From NCBI GenBank assembly GCA_033296885.1, contig MU863919.1:1-64000 (forward strand): 64,000 nucleotides of DNA. Reading direction: 5' to 3'. Under the pieces are notes generated by a model, which searched no databases, was not told the DNA's origin, and saw only the letters and a list, made by a program, of their open reading frames with translations. Positions 33,357 to 45,583 of the stretch are shown here, one piece after another. The translations under genes and the position numbers were made by a program. Within the stretch, counting starts at the first letter, position 1, and every line of letters starts with the position of its first letter. The DNA comes from Triangularia verruculosa (lineage: Eukaryota; Ascomycota; Sordariomycetes; Sordariales; Podosporaceae).

Positions 33357-34859
33357 CTAGTGTGTACAGACCAATGGCTTCCACCCATCACCCCATCTCA
33401 AGCCTCCCATGATGGCCACCAGCATCACCAGACCTGTGCCTACGCTGCAAACGGCATAGATATATGCATGCCTTCTCCGCAGCACGGCCAGTTCTGCAAC
33501 CCATGTTGATACAGTTGTTAAGCACCCGCAGAAGCCGTCTTGTATCCCCTGGAGAACTTGACAACCTATGACTCCCCCAACTGGCAGGTGAGCGAGATCC
33601 CATGACATGCCCAGCACCGCCGTCCCAAATATGTTGACTGCAAATGTCCCTAAGGGAAAGCTTGGTACGCTGTTGTTGAGCCGCAGCGAGATATAGAACC
33701 GCAGCAGGCAGCCAATTGGCGCGAATACCAGTGCAAAGGTGGCTGTGCCTCGCCAATCGTCATATGGTGGGAAAATAGACATTATAACCGCTCCTAACCA
33801 GCATCCCCAACCAAAAACCACCATTAACCGGTCTAGTATCTTACGAGTAATGAAGAAAGGTAACGACGGGGTGTATGGCTCGAGGAAGATAGCCATGTGC
33901 GCCCCAAAGAAAAGGCCTGCCAGAGACATCGAGATCGTGATCAAAGGGACAGCAATCAAGGCGAGGAACGTATGGCCTCCGTTCCTTCCTGGCGCATTTA
34001 TCACGGGTAAGTCGTTGGAGAGCGCAAGAAACACATCTCTCATAAATGCAGAGAAGGACGTGAAAGACCCACAGAAACCGGTAGCGAGCCCAATGTATAG
34101 CGGGATGGTCTTCTTGATGGCAAGATGTGCCTTTCTTGCGCCCTCCGAGTCGACAGACACACTGCCACGCTCGGCATCGGATCCATTCGTCGAGGGAGTC
34201 CCCCATTCTTGCCGAAACAGCATCCTGTCCTCGGCCAGGAATCCCATAATGACACTGCCAGCAAAGTTGGGCCAGATCGAGGTGAAGATGATGGGTGTCC
34301 CCGAGTACATCGTGATCGCCTGAAGACCAAGCCTCGCCAGTGTCCCAAAGATCGAGAAAAACACCAAATAAGAAAGAGTGTAGATTTGAGTTGCAGTTCT
34401 CGATACAGCGTAGCCCGCTGCTTCAGCCTTTTCTTCTGCCTGTAATGCTGCCCTCGTTGTAGGGTCCTGGATTTGGCGCTGTCGGTCACGGACATAGCTT
34501 TGCTCTCTGGCTCTTTCCTGCTCGAGTGACTCGTATCGGCGGACAGACTCCTCGTCCGGGTTCTGAACAGGTGGTACGTTTGCTGCTTCATCAAGGTTTG
34601 CATATCTATCCGGGACGTCATACTCGACGCGAGACGCTGTAGACGCACGACGAGCAGCCCTAGCTTGCTGCGAGTGTGATGATGATTTTTGTTGAGGTTC
34701 TTGTCGCGGCCGCGAAGCCTCCTGAGACTGTCGACGGTGGCCTTCAGTTCTAACTCTCTCAACCGGAGCTAAGTCGCTGTTGACATTCCCAACTGTCCCG
34801 TGACGTCCATGTTGCTGGGCTTTCGGGTAGGGGACCCTGTCTGCTGGTTGTGATGCCAT
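33357..34859 (-). CDS. fex: fluoride export protein (FEX/CrcB family), two-domain
   Basis: One exon, 500 codons from ATG 34859. The first 150 residues are hydrophilic and Gln/Arg-rich. The rest holds two CrcB-like repeats in tandem, as in eukaryotic FEX. Repeat one contains IFTSIWPNFAGSVIMGFLAE and GLATGFCGSFTSFSAFMRD; repeat two contains FPLGTFAVNIFGTAVLGMSW and IQDGFCGCLTTVSTWVAEL. The GFCG[SC]-x-[TS]T/S segments and the Asn in N-x-x-G are the conserved pore features. Fungal FEX sits in the plasma membrane and expels fluoride passively; loss makes yeast and Neurospora strongly fluoride-sensitive. At least eight hydrophobic segments are visible. The long polar N-terminus is typical of filamentous fungi and has no recognised domain. 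Confidence 0.93.
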   Translation of the reverse strand: MASQPADRVPYPKAQQHGRHGTVGNVNSDLAPVERVRTEGHRRQSQEASRPRQEPQQKSSSHSQQARAARRASTASRVEYDVPDRYANLDEAANVPPVQNPDEESVRRYESLEQERAREQSYVRDRQRQIQDPTTRAALQAEEKAEAAGYAVSRTATQIYTLSYLVFFSIFGTLARLGLQAITMYSGTPIIFTSIWPNFAGSVIMGFLAEDRMLFRQEWGTPSTNGSDAERGSVSVDSEGARKAHLAIKKTIPLYIGLATGFCGSFTSFSAFMRDVFLALSNDLPVINAPGRNGGHTFLALIAVPLITISMSLAGLFFGAHMAIFLEPYTPSLPFFITRKILDRLMVVFGWGCWLGAVIMSIFPPYDDWRGTATFALVFAPIGCLLRFYISLRLNNSVPSFPLGTFAVNIFGTAVLGMSWDLAHLPVGGVIGCQVLQGIQDGFCGCLTTVSTWVAELAVLRRRHAYIYAVCSVGTGLVMLVAIMGGLRWGDGWKPLVCTH

Positions 34860-35761
34860 TTCGCGAGGTGACGTTGCACTTGTTCACCGGAATCCAAGTC
34901 CCCGCACCATAGGCCTCTCCGAGTCAAGGAATTGGTACCATTGCGTGTCACCGGCAGTAGAAAAATAATTCGATAACTTTCGGTGATCAGTTTCAAGATG
35001 AGAAGGTTCAGTCAGATATCAGGAAGGATCCGGATTCGGAAGCGGCCGCCCTCCATGGAACACCCCTGCCTGCTAGTGCTATCGGCAACTGTTATCTTAT
35101 CGGCATGGGGCGCGGGAGCTGCCTGAGCTGCCCCGCCATTCCTTCCCTGGACTCCCGCCGGCGCCCGGTTGTTCACACCGATCATCTGTCACGAGGCAGG
35201 TACAGAAGCCGTTCAAGGTCTAGCTTCCAGGTCATCAAGCAGTCCGTGACTGTCCGTGACAAGAGACACCGCTATCGCAGCTCGCACCCCATTCGCTGGA
35301 CCTTCATGTTTCCCCAACAGCTTGCCATCATTGTCTCGGAGCCGCGGACGGGGTAAGCAACCTAAACTATCTGTGCAATAAGAGGCCAAGGGCCATGTTG
35401 GCATACCTCACCAGACATACAGAAACAGCGAATCAAGCTCGGGCACGACCCTCTTGCTTTTTGCGTAGCATGAAAAGAAAGACCCTTGGGTATTTAATTC
35501 CCGGCCCCGGGGGTTTAGGTTGACGGACGGCCGTTTGCATCGGACTTAGCAGATATAGTTAAACCACACACCTGCCCGTTCCAGTCCCGGATCCGCGGTC
35601 AGCTATCTTCCAGTTCTCTTCCGTCCTCCAAACAAAAAGATTTACAGCTTCGTCTTTGGTGCTTTCCATAATCTTGAGCCAAGTCTACTGTTCTTGTTTT
35701 CGTATCGTCCTTGTCCACTTGCGTTAAACCATTATTTGCCACGATCACCACCACCATCACG
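34860..35761. other. divergent intergenic region, no gene seen
   Basis: Shared upstream region of the fluoride exporter (minus) and the uracil phosphoribosyltransferase (plus). A minus frame at 35599-35976 overlaps the start of the latter and is rejected. Confidence 0.45.
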
Positions 35762-36512
35762 ATGTCTAACCTCCCCAACGTCCACATCTCCACCCACCCC
35801 TGCCTCCAAGCCAAACTCTCCCAACTCCGCTCATCCTCCACCTCCGCCCGCGACGTCAAAACCCTCATCAACGAAATCACCCTAATCCTCGGCACCGAAG
35901 CCCTCGCCAGCGCCCTCACCAGCTCCCCAGGCCCAACAGTACACCCCCCTTCATTCACCATCCTATCTTTCCCCATATCAAACTAACACCCCCATCCTAT
36001 AGGGCACCACCCCCCTCGGCTTCTCCTACCAAACAACCACCCTCTCCCCCTCCACCATCTCCCTAGTCCCCATCCTCCGCTCCGGCCTCTCCATGGTCGA
36101 CCCCCTAACCTCCCTCCTCCCCTCCCCCCCACCAATCCACCACCTCGGCCTCTTCCGCGAGCCCTCCACCCTCCTCCCCGTCGAGTACTACAACAACCTC
36201 CCCAACCACCTCTCCTCTGCCTCCTCCTCCTCCGAAAAGACCCCCGACCTCACCATCGTCCTCGACCCCGTCATCGCCACCGGCGGCACCTGCGCCGCCG
36301 CCATCCAGACCCTCAAAGAATGGGGCACCAAGCGGATCCTCGTCCTCTCCATCCTCGGCGCCCAACCCGGTGTCGAGCTCGCGGCGAATGAATGGCCCGA
36401 GGGAACAGAGATTTGGCTTGCCGGTTTGGACACGGAGCTTACGGAACGCGGAATGCTGAAGCCCGGGATGGGAGATGTGGGCGATAGGTTGTTTTTGACG
36501 ATTGGGAAGTAG
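35762..36512 (+). CDS. uracil phosphoribosyltransferase, bacterial Upp type
   Basis: Exons 35762-35938 and 36003-36512 give 228 residues. The enzyme converts uracil and PRPP to UMP. The N-terminus NVHISTHPCLQAKLSQLR and the helix RDVKTLINEITLILGTEAL resemble bacterial Upp more than yeast Fur1. VPILRSGLSMVDPL, GLFREPSTLLPVEYY and the PRPP loop VLDPVIATGGTCAAAI follow. The C-terminal GDVGDRLFLT is the uracil-binding region seen in bacterial enzymes (GDAGDR in Upp). Fungi often carry this type beside Fur1, for example S. pombe urg2 and the URC6 gene of the uracil-catabolism set in Lachancea; that role here is inference. A Ser-rich insert (HLSSASSSSEKTPD) precedes the PRPP loop. The coding strand is extremely C-rich and G-poor over the first 500 nt. 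ATG 35762 is the first in frame. Confidence 0.9.
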
Positions 36513-36915
36513 TATGAGCCTTATACGTCTGGGCAGCCTTGATTAAGTTTTTGGATAATGGTGGAACTGAAAGGAGTTGGGTGCTGGATAGATGAAGCAT
36601 ATTACAGAACTGCAGACAATGACGAAATGATAATGATGATCAAATTTTGTTTATTTTCATCTTCGCTCCCATGCAATGCTTGTGTTGATGCTGTACATAC
36701 ATGCAAACTCCCCCATGCATAACAAAAGGTTTAATTCTTCCCCACCCGCTGATAGATTGAAAATGCCAAACCAATAACGCCCTGCTGCTTTCCATGGCTC
36801 AAGTCATGAACACAAAACGCCTCCCATGATGCTGATGAAAGAGTTACCAAAAACGCTGCTCATGAAGCCATTTCTTCTGAAGCCACCTTTTCCCCTTGGG
36901 ACTGAACAAGCTCCC
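36513..36915. other. convergent intergenic region
   Basis: 3' regions of the phosphoribosyltransferase gene and of edc3, with stop codons facing each other about 400 bp apart. Nothing else seen. Confidence 0.45.
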
Positions 36916-39455
36916 CTAAATCTCGCCCTCCTCCGGGTCACCCTCCGGGCCACTGTTCGTCCCGGCCAATCCCCTATACTTCATCTCCAGCACCCACTTA
37001 TCCCCAAAGTCCACCCCCTTCCTCATCTTCGTCCCAGCCTTCTTCCAAACCGCCGGCCCCAGTCCCATATCAATCAAAAACAACCTCCACTCGCTAACAG
37101 CATCATCCAGTGCCAAACTCGCCTCCCCGGAATCTGGCACCGCAGCCACAGCAATGTCATCCTCTCCTTCATTGTCTGCAGTCACCATCGCCTCTAGCAA
37201 GCCTTTCTTCGGTGCCCCCATCGACACCACATATCTTGGCTTCACGTACAACCGGTTCCCATCCACCACGCTCACCATCCCACTGCTAGGATCGACTCCT
37301 GTCGGCACATCCACCGCCAATACAAAAGCCTCGTTCCTATTCGCCCACTCCACCAGCTCATACACTGTGGCCTGATCACCATTCCTCAGCTCCTCGAAGC
37401 TGATCGCCAGTCCCAGCAACGCATCGATAATCAGCATCACCGGCGCTGGGTTCGCCAAACTGCTCAGGCTTGTTCTTGGCGTGTCGATCGTCAGCATGGG
37501 AATGCTAATCTTTCTGATGTGCTCGAAGAACTCGCCCTTTGCAAAGACCCTACCGCCGAGGTTCTTGTACAGCCTGACTTGTTGCCTCACCTCCTCGAGC
37601 AGGTCTCTCTCCCCTCTCTCCAATCCAACCACACAAACCAGGACATTGATTCCCTTATTCCTGAGGTGTCTTGCTGCCGCAACTGCCCGACTTCCCGACT
37701 TATTATTACCTGCCAGTACCACCACAGTCGGAGGCGGCACCGCGCCAGTCGACACATCAACGCTGCTCTCCTGTCTGACCTTGATAGCCGGATCGGCCAG
37801 CACCGTCTCAACCACCACCTCCGCTAAACCTCTTCCCGCATTCTCCGTCATCATCTCCTCCGTTAACCCAATCTCATTGTGAGCAATATTCTCCAAGTTA
37901 AGCATCTGCAGTGCCGAGATTGTCTCGATTCGTCGATTAGATGGCAGCAGATACAGCCCCTGACGTGGGTGATGAGCTGTAGCACCAACCGTCGTAGAAA
38001 GCTGCTTTCTCTTGTCAGCGGCAGTACCACTTCCAACTGCTGTTCTGGACGAAAGCCGGCTGCTCGGCCTGCTCCCCTTAAGAGACGAGGTGCGGTGATG
38101 ATAATGGCTTACACCAGAATTGACCCTGCTAGGGCCACCTCCAGGCTGTCCAGGCACAGCGCTAGCCTTCCGTGACTGCGACCTCCTGCTCGACGTCATC
38201 TTACCGTCTCCCCTCCGGGAGCCCTGTCTGCTTCCCATGACCGTGGCCCTATCGCTAAGCCTCTCGCTTCCATTGAGAACCCCATCATCCGCCTCGCTGT
38301 TCCAAAAGTCGTTGCTAGGTTCTTTAGGTATGAGCTTCTCTCGATTCGGCTTCAATATCGTCGGAGTGAAAGTCGGAGGCGCGTCGAGAACGTTCTCAGA
38401 ATAATGCAGATTTTTTCCACCAGCGGTGCCAGGTTTAGGTTTTGGAAGCCGGTTATGCGACACCAACCTATCTGCCTCATCCACCACGTCATCCTTTCTC
38501 AGCTGCTCAAAGAGGTTCTGCTTGTCGAATTTTGCGAGGCTCGTCTCAAAGTCGAAATCACCCATCTCCTGAACATCGGTGACATCTTCTGAAGCCCATC
38601 CATTATCAGCCGTTGGCCTGCCCTTAGTCGGTCTCTTTAAGGACTTAAACGGCTGGAAAGAGGCTGTGGTCTGCAGCATGGGCGTCTGACGCCATCCCTT
38701 CCCCTTGCCCGCTGTCTTGACTGCTGGCTGAGGCGATGACTCTACTTCCTCCTGGCCAACCAGACTCTTATTCACCCTTGGTTTCCGAGGAGGACGTTGC
38801 TTCTTCCTCTGTCCCGCCCCAGAAACCTGCCCATAGTCCAGAACCGTATTCGTCCCCGTTACCGGATCCTCGTCTGAATCAAATCCCGCAAGGGGAATAC
38901 GTTTTGAGGAATCATTGATCGCACGTGTTGGTGTCGCATCTCGGGATATGGCCGAGAGAGGAGTCTGGGCTTGAGTGATAGGAATAACAATCGGCCCAGG
39001 ATCTCTCTTCTCGCTTGTATTGGGCTGCGTATGAACCTCGGAAAGACTGCTGACCGAAACTGAAGGTCGTTTCCCAACAGCAACGATTGCCGGGTCGGCA
39101 AACGCGACCGGGACTGGCTTCTGCTGGACGATCGGCTCTGGCTTGGCCGGCGGAGGATGAACCGGGAGAGAGAAACCGCTGGAGGGATACTGGACGAGAT
39201 CGAGGATATCACTTGCGGGAATGTTCACCTGTGGCCTCCAATCATTTGTATCAACAAAGAATACTGTCATGAAGTGACACATATCAGTATCAATCACCAG
39301 ATCAACCTACCTCGAATGGGGATAAATCCAAACTTACCGTTGCAGAGGTTCAAGCTGTTCCCAGCTTCCACACCGCTGACCGTCCCTCTGACCTTGACCG
39401 GCGGGCTGCCTCGCAGCGTGACCAGCATCTGCAGGCCTATGAACTCTGCTGCCAT
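36916..39455 (-). CDS. edc3: Edc3, enhancer of mRNA decapping 3
   Basis: Exons 39455-39338 and 39263-36916 give 821 residues. The LSm domain at 1 to about 70 starts MAAEFIGLQMLVTLRGSPP and crosses the intron into FFVDTNDWRPQVNIPASDI. A long Pro/Ser/Arg linker follows. The FDF motif lies near 274-300 (FDFETSLAKFDKQNLFEQL) and binds the DEAD-box protein Dhh1/DDX6. The C-terminal YjeF_N domain (about 474-790, Rossmann-like) has MTENAGRGLAEVV, VLAGNNKSGSRAVAAARHL and AVDVPTGVDPSSG; in yeast and human Edc3 it mediates dimerisation. Edc3 scaffolds Dcp1/Dcp2 and promotes P-body assembly in the cytoplasm. The last residues are acidic (EGDPEEGEI). Domain order and length match filamentous fungal Edc3. 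Confidence 0.93.
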
Positions 39456-40329
39456 GGTGACAGGTGATTTGGGTCGTGACCCAGCGGAGCAGTCTGATTT
39501 AGGTAGGTTGTTCCTCGTTCGGATGGATGTTGTCTCGATTGGGCTGCGACGCTAGATGGATATTGCAAGTCGGATTCAGGTGTTGGGTCGGTAATTGTTT
39601 CGTCAAAAAAAACTCAAGGTAGCGTCTTCTCCGGTAGGCTTTTTCCACGGTGAAGGGCTTGCTCGGCAGTCGCTGCGTGGCTGGACCTTCTTGAACATGG
39701 ATTTCTGAGCGTCGCAACTTCCACCAACGTTTTGCTTGCTTATCGATAGTAATAATCACTAATAATCGGCCCAGGCCCAGCTGCGCCAAGACCTAAAAAT
39801 GCACACAGCTGTTGTAGAGAATGCGGGGCACTTTGCTGCCCCAAACCACCCCGCGACCCTCCGTTTGTGAGCCGTCATACGGTACCTGAGTCGTCTGTGA
39901 GACCAAACTGCAACGGTTTCATGCACTTTGCTTCAGACAAACGGTCTAGAAATGCCTTTTTTTTTTTTTTTTTCATTTAGTGGCATTTAGATGCCGACAA
40001 TATATAGACAGTACTTCTTTAAGGTAGTTCCTCTAATCATGGATGCTTTAGACAAATAGCTACGGCATCGCCTTCTCTACCCTACATGTCGGTAAGAGCC
40101 TGTCATGGCCTGTTCCCTGTTCCCTCATGTCGTCTAATTGCCTATTCCCTCTCCATCCTCATTCCCTATGTTATACATTCAAAGCTGTAAAGCTGTGATG
40201 AGCGGTCCCAATAGTAAATCAAGAGGAATATATGCCCAAGAGACCGACTATCACAATGTTGTTAAACTCACCAAAAACGCCATGCAGAGCCTTTACCCCA
40301 CACTATTCCTCCTCTACCATCGCTGCAAA
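39456..40329. other. intergenic between edc3 and pif1; T17 run
   Basis: Upstream of edc3 and downstream of pif1. Contains a homopolymer of 17 T at 39957-39973. No supported gene. Confidence 0.45.
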
Positions 40330-43153
40330 TCATCCATACATAGCCATAGCCTCTTCCTCATCAGCGTCAAAGTCATCATGGACTGGAACTCGCCGTTGTG
40401 TAGTAGACGAAGTGGCAGCCTGGGCTTTGGCCGGCACCGCTTTTGCTGGAGCAGCAGCAGGCTTCTGATATGCAAAGTCATCCAAAGTACCCGTCTTCTT
40501 CTTGACCGCCACATCCGCTCCATACAGACTGTTGTAGAAATTGATGACACGGGGGTGCGCCATCACCTTGGTCTTGTTGAAGTTGAGTACCTGCAGGCCC
40601 TCCTGCGTAGTAGCACGACTGAGCGCGACATATGCTTGGCCCTTTTCAAAGATCTTGCCAAGGTCAACCTTGACACGCTCCATGGTTTGTCCTTGAGCTT
40701 TGTGAATCGAGAGGGCCCATGCGAGAATCAGGGGAAGTTGCTTCCGGGATGCCTGCACTTCTCCGTTGGGAAGCTCCACCTTCCATTCTTCAGGGACGCA
40801 CAGAAGAACCCGCTGCGAACCGTCGACGGCGTGGAACCTAACGACGGGATACTTGACGGCGTTCTTGTTGCTATCGAGGGCGTTTGTAAAAGCGCGGACT
40901 CGCTTCTTGGTTTCCGATTCGCCGTCCACGTCAAGACCATTGTCAATACCAAACTGATCCTCGGTAGCAAACCCTTCCACAGTCCCAAGAGACCCGTTGA
41001 CAAGCGTCTCGTCCATGTTCTTGATCAACATGACCTGGGCTCCCTTCTTCAGTTCAAGCGATGGAGGTGCCATCATGTTGGAGAAGAGCTTTTCCCGCAC
41101 GTTCTCGGGGAGTGTACTCGTGTCAACAGCATGGTATGTGCGAGGCGTTCCTTTCAACGAGTTTAGGCGTCCCTTATTGGACCTCTCCACCTCGTTTCTC
41201 GTGGGGAACCTGTGAGAGGGTCAGTAGCCGATCAGTGTATTGAAAGAGTGGGGGACAAACAGTTCAGTAACCTGAATGCCATCATCAAAGTTAAGCGGTC
41301 GTTTCAGGGCCTGGAAATTCCGGACGGTCCTCTCGCTGATTTTCCCCAGCCGCATTTCGTTGAGCATATCGGCGAACTCTGTAACACAGGTCAGCGTTTA
41401 ATGTGATCAATATGGAAAGGAGCCTCTTACCAGGATCCTTCTGACGGAACACTTCCGTCAAGCCAATGGTGTGATCAATCGACAAACCCCAAGTCGCAGC
41501 ATCAAACGCAAACTTGTGCTCCCGGCCACCTTCTGGCACTGGAGGTAACTGAAAGAAATCGCCCGTGATGACCAGCTGGATACCACCCCATGGGCGCCCA
41601 TTGTTGCGCAGAATTCTGCCGATTTGAGAGAGCTTGTCAAAAAGATCACTGTCCACCATGGAAATCTCATCAATGATAAGCGTCTTCGTCTTGATCCAAC
41701 GATTCTTGGCCTTCGGGTTGCGCCTGATCTTCTTGACCAGCACGTTCACATCCTCTTTGCCCAAACCGATGCCAGAGAAACTGTGGAGAGTGATGCCACC
41801 AATGTTGCAAGCAGCCAGGCCGGTGGACGCCGTCACAGCAAGCTTTTCTGGGTCGCGAGCGTACTTCTTCTTGAGGTCAGTGATGATGGACCGCATCAAA
41901 ACCGACTTTCCTGTACCGGCTGGACCGGTGAAGAAGACGCTCTGGCCTTTGTCGACCACCAGACTCTTTACATGACGCTGCTCTTGACTCAGCTGAATAG
42001 GCGCAGCCTTCGAGTTTGAAGACTTGCTTGCTTTCACGTTCGAAGCCATTGCATCGTACATGTCTTCCGTGGATACCTCCGCCGCCGACTTGTCGGCGCC
42101 AGGCCCAGTATGTTGCGTCTTGAGTTGTTTCTTTTGCGCCTTTACTGCGCTGGCAGTGGCATTCCAAAAAGCGGTGGCCTTGGGCTTTGCGTCGGGAGTC
42201 GCGCCATTGATGCCATTGTCATGTGTTTTGTCATCCTCGATGGCAATGGACTCCTTGGGCCATGGAAGCTCTCTCTTGGGCTTTTTGGCGGCCGGCTGAG
42301 GGACCTGCTGGGCGTGGTATGGGAACTCTCGCTTTGGGGCTGGCGCTTGAGGGGCCGGCCGAGCTCGAGCTCGAGGGTGCGCAAAATGTGAAGGAGACGA
42401 GTCGGCCCAAGACGTCAGGGTGGCATCACTTGTCGGGATAGGGACGTCGGATTTCTGGGGCGTACTGGTCGGCAGAGCACGGGGAAGTTCTGGGAGAGCG
42501 GAGGGTGCTTCCCAGTCGAGGTCGAGCTCGTCGCTGAAATCATCCTCATCCAGTATGAACTCATTTGGGAAATCGGGGGCGGTCCGCGCTGATGGGGGGT
42601 CATTAACAAGGTTGATCACCTCTACCTTGTCTGCAAAGGACCCCTTTGTAGAGCAGATGGATGAAAGAGTATTTGGCTTGGGGTTGGTAACAGGAGGTCG
42701 GGATATGTTCGAAGATCGGTTATTCAAAGGATTTGAAGTACTCGTGAACTGGGATGGACGGTATGATGGCGGTGGCTGCTGGCTAGCTCTAAGAAACATT
42801 TCGTCAACTTTCCCAGTTGACGTCGGGGCTGGGTTGGGGCTGCTCGAAGGAAACAGCTGCTTCTTAAGGCTGGCATTCCGGGAGGAGTTCTGCGATTGCT
42901 GGTTCGCAGCGGCGGCGGTGGCCCTGGCGAACATTTTTAATGCGGCGGTTTTTGTTGTCGTCGCCGGTGCTGCTGCTGATACAGGCGTAGCGGACGACAG
43001 TTGTGGAGGGTGAGGTTGTTGAGGGGTCAGCCGCGCCGAGTGCACATAAGCCCGAAAGTTTGGGACACAACGGACACAATGTGCGGACAACACGGAATTC
43101 CTCTCGAGGGTAGGGAGTGCTCGACGGAGGAAGTGACTGGAGAGACCAGGCAT
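40330..43153 (-). CDS. pif1: Pif1-family 5'-3' DNA helicase
   Basis: Exons 43153-41431, 41378-41261 and 41209-40330 give 906 residues. The N-terminus is Arg/Ser/Leu-rich and nearly free of acidic residues (MPGLSSHFLRRALPTLERN), suggesting a mitochondrial presequence; a disordered region follows to about 385. The helicase core begins LSQEQRHVKSLVVDKGQSVF. Walker A is GPAGTGKS near 408. VTASTGLAACNIGG, Walker B LIIDEISMVD near 491 and VITGDFFQLPPVP are superfamily 1B motifs, and LPLILAWALSIHKAQGQTM and AYVALSRATTQEGLQVLNF are the C-terminal motifs. Family members unwind G-quadruplexes and maintain mitochondrial DNA, telomeres and forks; dual mitochondrial/nuclear localisation is known for yeast Pif1 and is inferred here. 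The donor of the second intron is GTTTGT, a less common form. Confidence 0.94.
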
Positions 43154-45583
43154 GTACAGAGCGAAGCCACTTAGGGCAAAGTCGTGTCTGAAAATCCAGG
43201 TTCAAAATGTCTGGGGTTGCTCCATTTGGGCTTGGTATTGGATGGAAGGCGCGTGTTTGCACAGCAGGCTTTCTTCTTTTCCGGCGCGTCTTCCTACAGT
43301 GCTTCGCGTCTCGGAAAAAGCATGGACTTGCAAACGCGGGGGCTGCTCGTGCGCACGAGATCAGCGCCGTCTCCACCTTTCCAGGGGAATTGGTCTGTGC
43401 TTGTAAAGCAGTCTGACACTACAACTAAGGACAGAGCCCTAACCCTACTTCCGTTTATCCTCTCATGAATCAGATGAGGCTGGCCGGAGATCACTATGTA
43501 AATCCAGCTTCTCAATGTATACCTGGTAGCTAATTGTTGACACTCGTATTCCTCATATGCCGACAGAGCCGGTGAAAGCCAATGCTGCCACTCAGCCACG
43601 GTGGATATCGGGATCTCAACGCTTCACCACTGTTATTCAGCCTCAGCCAACCTTAAAAGCGCAGGCAATATGACTTGCACTTCAGTGTACATGTTCTTTC
43701 GTAGCCAGATTGGAGGCGTACTAAAACCCTCGGGTCTTCTGGTATTGTGCCCAGGCACATTGACAAACTGGCCAGGGTTTCCTATAAACTTCATCTCTTT
43801 CCACGCTTTTTCTCCTCCACTCCCACAACAATCTTGAGAGCATTCTTGAGCTTTTGCCAATGAAAGTAACAGCTCATGTATGTACTTATTGCCGACAGAG
43901 TGGGGGTTTGTGGTCCCGGACGTCGGGCTGAGCAGATATGGTCTGTGCGTCCTCCCCATCGACGTCATGGGTTGTGGTTGGACAATTGGTTTTTCTCCGC
44001 GCCAACCAGAGGGCCGTCGTTGAACCCGTGACCGTCTCCCCCAATTCAAACGACACCGCCATTTTCCATTTCCATGCACCATATGTTGTTGATTTGTGCT
44101 TCTCTTGGCAAAGAAAGCCAAGCATTCTGAGCATTGGCAGAATTGCTTGTCTGGAGACAAGAAAAAGCTAAGACCTCTCAAGCCTTTGCTTCTGAAAGAT
44201 GGTTCGTTGAGCGAGGGTGGGGCATCCCTGGGCACAACTTGGCGAATGGGTTCCACGACGACGACAACGACAACGACATTCATTGATGGACCATGGAAGG
44301 TTTCAGAGCCCGACCGTCACCGGAATTCTGCAGCTTTGAATTCGATAGCTCCGCCTAACGCTGAGACACCTCACCAGCCTGTTGGAATTGGAGCCCGACG
44401 CTTGCAAAAGCGAGACACGGGCAGCAACTCACAAGGATGTAGGTGTTTCCGTAATTGGCAGCGACGAGGGCCGTCTTCCGTGTGCGGCGCCATGGACGGG
44501 GTCACACAGCAGTCAACGGCGAGATATCGAGAAGAATTGAGACACTTGGTCGGTATGGATAGGGCTGTGAGTAAGCCACAGTGAGTTTGCATGCGTCCGA
44601 AAAAAGAAATGTCGGATAAGAAGCAATCGACATCTCGTCCGCTGTAACACACCGACTTGCACCAGATCAGACTGTTTCCCCTATTCTCGAGCCATGGAGA
44701 TTCCGCTTTCTTTATGTCTAGAATTTGGGGGTCTTTTTGACCCTATTCAATGTGTCTATGACGCAGCTGCCTCAGCCGTGCGATAGCTGGGACGGACGGC
44801 ATCATAGGGTAGCTTTATCACCGATTTCCCGAAGTGTGGTTGATTTGTTGGAACCTTGAGGGCCCACCAAAAAAGCAAACCCGCCACATCCATAACCACA
44901 CCCGGCACTAGTAAGCTGCGTGGCAAGGATCACGGTAGCCTATCCCCAAGATTGATAAAGTCTCTGGAGTCGATAGGTTAATTATGTATAAAGCGAAGCC
45001 ATGGAACCTCTGGCGCGGGATTGGTACCGTCCTTCTTCCCGTTTATAAACACTTGAACGGATCCCAAAAGTCGGGAGTGCGCATTGCTCTCTCAACGCGC
45101 ACTGCTCTCTCAACGTTTTGGTCGCCGCTTTCGACTCACGCTCCTTCTTACCAGCTCGAACCCTCGTCGACCGGACCTGGACCCTCTTTCCCAGCTTCCG
45201 AGCGTGGCTATTGACTTTGACCGTGCCGCCAAGGCAGCGAGGAAAATCAAAAAAACTTTCTTTTTCTTCTGTCATCCTCCCAGACGCTTCAGACGCGCCG
45301 GACCAGCCTTTCGACTCGCGGTTTGCTCGCTCTTTTGCTGTATTTATTTTGGTCTGTGCCTGAACAGTCGAGTCCAACATTTTCAATTCTCTACAACGAC
45401 GAGACAGTCGTGTCTGCTCTGCAGCCAGTGCCTTAATGGATTGCTGAGGTCATTTGGGTCTAGTCTTTACAGCATATGCGACAGGAATACTCTTCACCCA
45501 CCCAAGGGTTACGGCTTTATTATCACCATAACAGCGAATCGCCCGTCGATTACTAGCCGGTCGTCGGCTACCCACCATTCAAA
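43154..45583. other. divergent intergenic region, 2.4 kb, no supported gene
   Basis: Between pif1 (minus) and nha1 (plus). Contains an ACG/ACA trinucleotide repeat at 44254-44278, which produces a false poly-Val frame on minus, and an 18-bp tandem duplication at 45081-45116 about 470 bp before the nha1 start. Frames at 43633-44283 and 44096-44584 lack any domain. Confidence 0.5.

Noticed and set aside
43633..44283. 216-codon minus frame starting with a run of Val
   Set aside because: The Val run is translation of an ACG/ACA repeat; the rest shows no domain.
44096..44584. 162-codon plus frame upstream of nha1
   Set aside because: Passes through the same trinucleotide repeat as poly-Thr; no family signature.
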